Below are positions 56,141-64,000 of a stretch of DNA of 64,000 nt, one piece after another (the first letter of the stretch is position 1; the number at the start of each line of letters is the position of its first letter). The stretch is from Eumeta japonica. Its lineage: Eukaryota; Arthropoda; Insecta; Lepidoptera; Psychidae. The position numbers were made by a program, and so were the translations under genes. Location of the stretch: contig BGZK01001373.1 of NCBI GenBank assembly GCA_005406025.1, positions 100,300 to 164,299 of the forward strand, given 5' to 3'. Below the pieces are notes generated by a model that worked only from the letters and a program-made list of their open reading frames with translations, made no database searches and was not told where the DNA came from.

Positions 56141-58335
56141 AAAATCGAATTCAAATTCAAATTCAAATTTAAAATATCTTTATTTCATAGGTTACGAAAT
56201 AACAGTTGAAATATTTCATAATTTTTTGCGAATTTACACTTTACCGCTCGTTCGGAAGGCAGTTTTCCCTCAAGAAGAACGAGCAAGAAACTTAAGGGTA
56301 GCTCTTTTCTAATTTGCACATACATAGCCAAAATAAATACGGAAACCATTAAGAATGACACAGCCCGGTAAGAGGTCGAGCCGCTTATGTCCATTGATTT
56401 TTGTCTTCTAAGTATTCAGAAATTGCATAGTACCCTTTTTTACTGAGTGATTGTTTAATAACACTCTTAAATTTATGTAGGGTAAATCTTGTATATCTAC
56501 AGGAACCTTATTATTGAATAGCACACAGAGCCCTCTAAATGAATTTGAGACTTTACTTAGTCGACTAACATGTGAATTCAGTTTATTTTTATTTCTGGTA
56601 TTGAGATTATATGACTACTATTTCTTTTTAAACATTTCTAATTTTTTTTTACATATAATAAATTTTCATAAATGAATTGAGATGCCAGGGTTAAAATTCC
56701 AATTTCTTAAACTTATTTCTAGGGATGTACGAGGTCCGAGCTTGTAAATTGCGCGAACGGCCCGCTTCTGTAGCACGAAAATTTTCTGAATATCCGCGGC
56801 GTTTCCCAGAGCAAGATGCCATAGACATCAGACTATGGAAACAGCCAAAATAAACCAATCTGGTAGTTTCGACGTTCGATAAATTTCTCATTTTTTGACA
56901 GCATAGGCGGCAGAGCTAAGCCTTTTCGCCAACTTACTTATATGAGGACCCCATTGAAGCCTGTCATCTAAAGTAATTCCTAGAACACTGTAGAATTAAC
57001 AAACTCCAATTCTTTTTGCGTACTGAAATAGTTCCGATCCATGTCTCACATTTGGAAGTGAGAATCTTATACATTTTGTTTTCATTTCATTAAGAAGTAA
57101 GTTATTTGCAGTAAACCATTTCTCTACCTTAGAGATAGCATTGTTCACATCGTCATAAGTGGGTTGTTGTCTTTTAACTTTGAATAACAAAGAAGTATCA
57201 TCTGCAAACAGTACTATCTCATGAGCATCCTTAACAAGGCTAGGCAAATCATTTATGTAGACTAAAAAAGAAGGCAAGAATTGATCCTGCGGTACACCCA
57301 TGTGAACTATAGATCCAGACGATTTCTTACCATTGACATCAACCCTCTGAACCCTGTTACTCAAATACGACTTCAGAAGGTCGAGTGCCCGGTCTGTTAC
57401 TCCATAGTGACGTAGTTTTCCGATCAGAGTTTCATGATGAACACAATCAAAAGCCTTGAGAGATCGCAAAATATGCTAATTGCATCTCGCGAATCCTCCC
57501 AGGCTCCAAAATGTTGCATAAGCTCAACGCCAGCATCGATTTTGAGCGACCCCGAGTAAAACCGAATTGTTTATTTGACATTAATTTGTTGGTATAAAAT
57601 GTACTAACAACTGCTTTAGGATTAATTTTTCGAATATTTCACTAAGTGGCGGTAGTATAGATATGGGTCTAAAGTTATTGGGACTTGATGCATTACCGCC
57701 TTTAAATAATGGAATTATTTTACTATCTTTCATCAAATCGGGAAACACGCCATCATCTAAACACTTATTAAAGATAAACGCCAAATGTGGCGCAATATAA
57801 TCTATAATTGAGTTTACGATTATAATGAAAGACCATGAATGTCAGCAATTTTCTTCATGTCTAGAGATTTAAACGTTTTAACTTCTTCAGAACTCACATG
57901 TTTAAATTTAAATTCCAACTTAATATCACAAATCGTACTATTATTCCTCAATGATTCGGCAAGAGCGGGAGATGAGTTAAGAGAACTCATAGTTAAACAG
58001 GAATGTCAGTAAAGAACGTTTCAAAGGGTTTTAACCTCCGTGTCTTCATTCAAGTTTTGTCATCTAACTTAAGTTTAAAGTCAATAACTCGCCCCTAATT
58101 TTTCCAGTTCTCTTTATGACACCCCAAGTCGTTTTCATAACATTATTACTGTTTTTATTTTACTATTTATGTGTTTGGTTTAGTGATGCAAACACGTTTA
58201 AAATATTTGAGTATTTTACTATATATTTGGCAAAACTTTCGCTATTATTAAAAGTCCTCTCGTCATATAGCTCATACAGTCTTCTTCTACTTTTATAAAT
58301 TCCCACTGTTGCCCAATCGCTAAATGACAATTTTT
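56141..58335 (-). mobile_element. Jockey-type non-LTR retrotransposon, 5'-truncated
   Basis: The minus strand carries the C-terminal half of a LINE ORF2. It begins at about 58,330 with WATVGIYKSRRRLYELYDER, the linker after the endonuclease. It then has MKTTWGVIKR (about 58,140), the RT (57,790-56,990), a C-terminal part near 56,990-56,300 and a 3' tail of repeated TTTGAA at about 56,170-56,145. The endonuclease domain is absent, so the copy is 5'-truncated as usual for LINEs. Several stops and frame changes make it inactive. The Jockey assignment rests on the RT wording and tail. Confidence 0.85.
56996..57784 (-). pseudogene. LINE reverse transcriptase pseudogene
   Basis: Two open pieces are separated by a frame change at about 57,470-57,580. 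The first (57,784-57,581) has IIPLFKGGNASSPNNFRPIS and ends in the fingers region. The second (57,469-56,996) has KAFDCVHHETLIGKLRHYGV, a GVPQDQ where GVPQGS is expected, YINDLP, and the catalytic FADDTSLLF at codons 88-96. The altered GVPQ box and the frame break show loss of function. RT in this clade copies element RNA at a nicked target site. Confidence 0.85.
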
Positions 58336-58919
58336 TATTTATTATACATTTTTCACTTTAAATACATTGTCATATTCCGTTTTTATCATTTAATAGATGA
58401 ATTAAATGCTTATCATATATTACGCTACTTACTCCATTTCATATTAATGGTGTAATGTTATTGTTTAATTATTTGATTGTTTATATGTATAATTGTTTAA
58501 TTATTTATATACATAACTATATATGTTTATACATATAAGCACATGTAAAACTCCAGCGCTAAATGACAAGGATTTTTTTTTATAATGATATCAAATATGG
58601 TATTTAGACAGACGTGAATTTTAAAGACTAATATTACATTTCTGTCGTTATAAATTATTATTTTCACAACTTAGAACTTCAACGATGATGCTTAATCATT
58701 ATTAAATAGGATTTATTATGATAGTACAATAGACACCGCGATAAGGATGAAACTTATAGCGTAAACAAGTTCAAATAGATTACAAAGTTAACAGGAAGAT
58801 CTAGCTGTAAGATTATAAATTTATTGATTTCTTTTTTAACAACTGACAACGAAGTGACGTGCACATATACGACTCGGTAATAGCTAGATAAGATAATAAT
58901 ACTGAATATCGGCGAAACA
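58336..58919. other. no recognised gene
   Basis: AT-rich. Two near-identical words (gtataattgtttaattattt) around 58,460-58,510. Confidence 0.5.
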
Positions 58920-59172
58920 AACATTCCCCGGCCAGTTCTTATAGATTCTTTAGGCATGGCACTCGAGGCCGAAATCTGCTTCGATGTAAAAACGGCACTG
59001 TCCGCCGTCGCCGGCCGATGTTGCAAGTAGCCGTGAGGCCGCGTCGTCACGAACCGCCGGCCCGCCAGCCCCTCTCCAACGTGCAGTCGTGCTTCGAGAC
59101 TCGACCGGCCGCTGTGCGACAGAGGTGACCAAGGACCGGATTCGTCGTTCACGATAAGTTGTAAAAGTGATA
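58920..59172 (+). promoter_or_regulatory. CpG-rich upstream region / 5' UTR of gene B
   Basis: A sharp GC- and CpG-rich island (cgccgtcgccggccgatgtt, cgaccggccgctgtgcgac) ends just before the gene B ATG. There is no clear TATA box; cagtcgtgcttcg at about 59,083 is an initiator-like word. The minus open frames across it (59,152-58,754 and 59,132-58,950) are side effects of the composition. A housekeeping-type promoter is inferred from position only. Confidence 0.4.
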
Positions 59173-59283
59173 ATGAGCTACGCTTTCTTGATCGTCGTCT
59201 CCGTGGCCATCACCTTGAAGTTGATGTTCATGAGCTTCTCTCTGTACGTCACACTGAAGGCCGAACGGACGGCCGAATGTAAG
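59173..59283 (+). CDS. gene B, exon 1: membrane-anchor exon, paralogue of gene A exon 1
   Basis: ATG 59,173 opens 37 codons, MSYAFLIVVSVAITLKLMFM then SFSLYVTLKAERTAECK, ending at GTAATT (donor 59,284), phase 0. A TAA in the same frame lies 18 bases upstream of the ATG, so this is the start. Compared with gene A, M-S, F-L-I-V, the F-M pair and L-Y-V align with about one gap, and both exons close with a Lys codon before a phase-0 donor. The codons are GC-rich, unlike the flanks. Residues 4-27 form one membrane helix broken by a single Lys. A shift of the donor to GTAAGG three bases earlier is possible and would change phase. Function unknown. Confidence 0.5.
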
Positions 59284-62200
59284 GTAATTACATTTTTTTG
59301 TTCACTTTTTTTTTGCATATTTCGCTTAAATGGTCGATTCCGAACGCTAATAAAAAGTTTAGGTTACAAATTATAAGTAATTTCTCTTTGATACTAAATC
59401 GACTTATCTACATTTAAATCATGTAAAACTTAATATATCTTGTACGTTTTTTACATATAATTTTATTTACAAACTCCACTAATATAATGAAATACGAACC
59501 AGAACTATGAACTATAAAATGACAATAATTAACCCACAGGAAGCACTAGTCTGGATGATGTCGGAACAGGACATAAATCTATGAGTGTAGTCAGCAGATA
59601 CTTTCTATTATAAGAAAATTAAAATTAAATAATAGGAATCCTAAAACAACTAGTAGAGCAACACAAAGCTTTTCTTTAGTATTCAGTCATCAATGCTAAT
59701 ATATTTAGTATTTTAATTATTTCATATAACATCATTTTCTTATAAAAAAATGCAGTGAGTTGGCGATAACATTCAATGAACTTCATACACATCTTTGCGC
59801 ACATCTTGGTATGTCGAAAGCAGCATTCAGAGTCCCATTTAAAACCTGTTTCAAATCTGAAGTGTCATTCTATAGTCTGACTGTCAAATTTATAAATGTA
59901 TTTGAATATTATAAAATTGAGATCATGCCATAAAAAACGTCACCAGTAGGTATTTGGGTTGAGTTGAACTTATTTATTAATTAACCATCGGTTCCTCATA
60001 CTTTATAAAAATAGTCTTTTTTAATAAAAAAAAATATATATTTACTTATAAAGAATTTTTTAATAGCCCACACTTTAGGATAAGGAAAATTTCATATGTT
60101 TCTAAAACATAGCATCTGTACATAAGTATAGTTTATTTTGTATTTTTGAATTATCTGTCATATTATTTTTAGGATCTTTGTTATAACCAAGAGAATATGC
60201 AACATTTCATAGTCGGCACAAATTGTAAATCCACGAAAAATCATTCGATAGTACTTTTTGAACATTTTGTAAAATATCGAAAAATTACAGATATCCTTAG
60301 ATCCCGCAAACAGGTGATGTGTATCAATAAAATAGCTATATCTTGATTGAGCGTCACACTTCTATACGCTAATAGTTAAATCCTATTTAAACAACTCGAA
60401 AATATTCAAATCCCCACGTTTGCCGACACTTCACTAACATCGTTCATTTTTCCCACAATCAAGAGATGATGATTGCGAACAACTACGTGGTACCACGTGC
60501 CTCACTACAGACGACATTTATTCCTATAAAAAACCTTTGATGTGGCGGTATTGCCGTGTTGGCGAACGCAGCTTGCGAAACTTTCCGAAGAAAAACTCGA
60601 TATCAAAACCCGGCCGACCACATCCTCCATACCGAATGTTGTGGGAATGTCCGATGTGATTGGTATTTATATTGGATACAGTCAAAGTTTGCAATAATCT
60701 GCTCCGTTAACATTCGATCTGTATTTTCCATAAATTATTTTTATGAGCAGCTACATTAATTAATTGTAAAAATGCAATGAAATTCGCGCGTCATATTGAA
60801 TATTTATGTACAGGATATAAGGGAGTTGCCAGCGTTCTACTGTTTGTGATTATGCACGAGAATTACATCGCTAATGCGATTGGATGCGGCTAAAATATGG
60901 TTTTTCTTGTTTAATATTTCTAGACGAACATAAATATTTATTAAATTTGGCCTTTAAGTAGTAACAGATGGACTTTTATATATGTACAGTTATAATATAT
61001 ATTATGCCGTATAATATACCGTTATAATATATAATGATATTAATGGAAAAATCTAGAAAAACATATGCCGCTGGTAGCGCGCTCTGGTGGAATATGTCGG
61101 AGATATATCATAAATCAGGAATAACTTTTACAGTCGTAAATAATTTATAAAAATCCAAGAAATATATTTATAAGTTATATTACACAATAAAAAATATGTG
61201 TGAAATTCATTGGTATTTTTTGACTGAAAATATGTTAAGTTTTATTAAAATGAATAATTCACTAATGGAAACTCTATGGTTAATACAGATAATATGTGTT
61301 CATTACCATTTCATCACTTCATCCTAAACTCAATCATTCAAAAAGATGTTTTTTTTTTCGAAACATAACATCTCAAGTTCAGTTTGGTTTTCTCCAATTT
61401 ACATATGCAAAAATTAAATCAAGGCTCGAAAAACATTATAAACTATGAAATTCTGACCACCGCTCAAAATACGAAATGACGTTAGTCGTTTTAGCATGTG
61501 ATGTGACTAAATAAATACATATAAGTATCCCGTGCACAGCTGCGCATGCCGTAACACTCTTAATGTAAATGTGAAAAGGAAAAATATTTCTACTTGAAGT
61601 AATTAGATATCTCAGTAGTTTCAGTCTAAAATACTTGTTTATTTAATTGATATCTCCGCAATGGTTCCAACGATTTTGAAGGACATTATTTGTACTTTGA
61701 TACAGATTTGCTTTTCAAATTTGTCTATATAGGGTCTTCATCGGAAAAACGAAAAAAAAAAAACGAGTGAGTCTCAACCACATAAGCTCACAGAAAAAGT
61801 GAAACTTTGTTGTAAATTATTATAATTTGCAATAATGCATTATCATATATAATTATTCCATTTCATTAATTTATTTTTTCACTTTCATCGTTATCTACCA
61901 AAGTCACAATATTATCGTACATAATATTTAGAAATTCAGAACATATCATTGGTAGCTATTTTGTAGTTATTTTGTAGTTATACCTATTATATATAGGTAG
62001 CTATTATGTGATAAAAAGGCAAAGTATTAAAAAACATATAACACAAAAACAAAACGGATACATTCAATTAGGTATTTATTTCTTACAATATCAATCTTTC
62101 ATTTATTTAAAAATATTCAATATTTTAATGGCTTTATAAGTACTTTCTAAATAAGTATTTATTATTATAATACATAAGTATTAAATTTCAAAATCAATTA

Positions 62201-62526
62201 GAAGTCGAAGTCGCTCCATGGTCTTAGTCATTTTTTTTTATTATTTTCTGATTAGTATTAAGCACATCGTGTGGAAGATCATGAGTTGAGCATTTTATAT
62301 TTTTAAATCTTTTGTTAATTTCTGATTATCATCGAATTTAAAGTTTTTTTTTTTTTGCTAGATGATTGCGAAGTTTCTTCTCTATGATATTCATCGCACT
62401 TAATTCCTTTTATACTTCAGTACTTATGATTGCCGCTTGCAATGTCGCTATAGGACGGCTATTGCAAAATCACATAATTCACGAAAGCTGTTCAGCCAGG
62501 TGTTTTCTTATATGTTGATATTTAAG
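59284..62526. other. proposed gene B intron; no recognised gene
   Basis: AT-rich. A minor open frame at 60,556-60,759 starts in a GC-richer stretch but shows no motif. Palindromic TA-rich words occur at 61,000-61,050. Confidence 0.4.
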
Positions 62527-62622
62527 CCAAAATCTCTCTCCGTAAAACGGAGACCAACCAACGAATTAGATAGTTCACCATTGCTGCAACGTAATGCGCA
62601 TGTTTCCATCGTAGATTCGTAA
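62527..62622 (+). CDS. gene B, candidate second (last) exon
   Basis: An acceptor-like site (gttttcttatatgttgatatttaag) precedes 31 codons, PKSLSVKRRPTNELDSSPLL then QRNAHVSIVDS, and a TAA at 62,620-62,622, in the phase that fits gene B exon 1. Joined, the protein would have 68 residues with a short basic/Ser-containing tail. The acceptor is AAG rather than CAG and the frame is open upstream of it too, so other borders are possible. It is the only phase-compatible coding-like exon I found in the 3.3 kb after exon 1, but I cannot show that the two are spliced. Confidence 0.25.
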   Translation, partial: PKSLSVKRRPTNELDSSPLLQRNAHVSIVDS

Positions 62623-62727
62623 TTCATTCACATGACGTAACTTTGGATGTTTCAAAGTTTTTTAGCAGTGGATAAGGGACGTTGAAACAGTCCAAAGTCG
62701 GCGAATTGAGTGCAATAGTCGTTGATC

Positions 62728-62901
62728 TATAAAAAACAGAAGACGCACAGTCCCGCACTTAAAAACGGCCGCGGTGAATTAGTGCTAAAACAGACAGTTT
62801 AACACTCATTGTGTTTAGTGTAGTTTCACTGCACCTTCCGTTGCAACGTCGAAATGTTCTATTGAAAAATGCAAAAATAACACCTAAAAAGCAAGAAAAA
62901 A
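62728..62901 (+). promoter_or_regulatory. candidate core promoter and first exon of a downstream gene
   Basis: TATAAAAA (62,728-62,735) is followed by a CAGTC initiator-like word at 62,748. A GC-richer leader (acggccgcggtgaattagtg) follows, and a good donor, AAG|GTAGGT, at 62,902. The leader has no long open frame, so it would be a non-coding first exon with coding exons right of the window. The TATA-to-initiator distance (about 20) is shorter than usual, which weakens the call. Confidence 0.3.
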
Positions 62902-64000
62902 GGTAGGTATTTCTTATTTTCGATAAGCTAAATTTCGTTTATTTGTAATAGGTGCTCAACCTTGTATTATAATGAGTATTAAACGAATATTTTGTATTTT
63001 TTCGTTTAAAGTAATGATACTTTTAATGAAAAAATACAAAATATTCAAAAAGCCGAGATATTAACCGACTTAAAAGAGTAGACCTAAGAATAGACCTAAG
63101 CAACACCGGTCTCCTATTTCTTGCATTATCACATTATTCGGTCGTTTAACAATGACTTTATTTTAAAACTAGTGAAGTTGCCTTTTTTAATTTCTTTATT
63201 TATTATTTGTTTTATATTCATACATATCTTAAAATTACCTTTAAAATTAAATCATATAACAGATGGAACCCATTACAAGAAATTGTTTATTATATTTGAA
63301 TTTTTTTTTACAAATTATATATAAACATTATTCTCATCAAAATATGTTAATTCATTATCTTATTTTATTATATAAATAATTAGAATATCTAAAGTGTATA
63401 TAATATACACTTTCTTTCTTCTTTCATGTATATTTTCAACGACATTAGGAAATTAAAGTTTCATATTAATTTTAATCTTCGGCGATTACTACATTAAGCT
63501 TTATTATGAAGAAAAAAACAATAATAAAGATTTAAAACAATACTAAACCATTCATCTGATGTCTTGTTTTAGAACAGCACGTGTAAATTTTAACAAAATA
63601 GGACTTATTATTTTCCAATAACAAAATGATGGTTATTTATTCCTTTTGCATTTAAAAATTAACCTCATGTAATGGCATTTCGGTTTAAATTTCAATCATA
63701 AATAATGTTCCTTCCGTTCTTTTTTTAGAATAGCAAAATGCTAGGTATCATAAAATGTGAAACAGAGACAAAATGTGCACTTTAAGCCATTTTTCGCCGT
63801 CGATATAGTACGAGACTGTGGATCTTCTCTTTTTTGTACGTCTATGGCAATAGTATCATTTTTGGTTAAAATTGATTGAAAGTCTTTTATTTATTATACA
63901 TTAGTTATACCAGAAATAATTGAAATTTGATAAAATAATTGAAATCTAAATTGCTTCATATGCTTGCCAACTCTTGAATTCGTTCTAAAAAATAATAGCC
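62902..64000. other. AT-rich sequence without a recognised gene
   Basis: Would be intron of the gene proposed at 62.7 kb. The frame 63,121-63,324 is Phe/Ile/Leu-rich and not supported. Confidence 0.45.
62985..63046. repeat. 18-bp perfect inverted repeat, 26-nt loop
   Basis: gaatattttgtatttttt (62,985-63,002) and its exact complement (63,029-63,046). AT-rich; may be the ends of a very short fold-back element. Confidence 0.85.

Noticed and set aside
58754..59152. 132-codon minus-strand frame next to gene B
   Set aside because: Its first part is CpG-island sequence and its end is Val/Ile/Asn-rich AT DNA; no domain and no splice signals.
1..64000. CRISPR arrays, bacterial operons, rRNA or tRNA genes
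   Set aside because: No regularly spaced identical repeats, no ribosome-binding-site-led gene runs and no recognisable A/B-box or clover-leaf pattern were seen.

Overview
The window looks like repeat-dense, AT-rich insect nuclear DNA, most probably from a lepidopteran. This is inferred from the transposon mix (mariner-like elements, Helitron-like tails, a Jockey-type LINE, a hAT, a Ty3/gypsy remnant), two repeat motifs that are very common in moth and butterfly genomes, and small exons separated by long introns. No bacterial, organellar or CRISPR features were seen, and no tRNA or rRNA gene was recognised.

Left part (1-17 kb). A decayed Ty3/gypsy retrotransposon fills about 1-3000 and ends in a perfect 30-bp-arm hairpin. 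At 4878-8583 an old hAT transposase gene has been split by a younger 2.5-kb DNA transposon (5072-7595). That transposon has 29-bp perfect terminal inverted repeats (TIRs), TTAA at both junctions, and an almost intact 584-codon DUF7869-type transposase. Removing it restores the hAT frame. Then come a poly(A)-ended GC-rich segment, a LINE fragment, a head-to-tail pair of Helitron-like units and a reversed mariner copy.

Middle (17-42 kb). Mostly AT-rich sequence with no recognised gene. It carries two adjacent perfect GC-rich palindromes (17.85 kb), a near-complete mariner with TIRs (24.1-25.3 kb), an internally deleted mariner of another lineage (30.4-31.1 kb), a degenerate satellite of about 104 bp period (36.8-37.3 kb), and a few unassigned coding-like stretches.

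Right part (42-64 kb). This holds the only host-gene-like signals. Gene A has two phase-compatible exons (42014-42112 and 43665-43928) and would encode a 120-residue single-pass membrane protein. Gene B starts at 59173 with an exon that resembles gene A's first exon in its hydrophobic segment and has a phase-0 donor after a Lys codon in the same place; a weak candidate second exon is at 62527. The pair may be a small paralogous family of membrane microproteins that I do not recognise. Between them lie a candidate 29-nt microexon, a 471-bp MITE and a 5'-truncated Jockey-type LINE. A possible promoter and first exon of a further gene lies at 62.7-62.9 kb.

The transposons do not act together as one system. 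Their nesting and decay give relative ages: the DUF7869-type element is younger than its hAT host, and the gypsy and the 11.4-kb LINE fragment are old.
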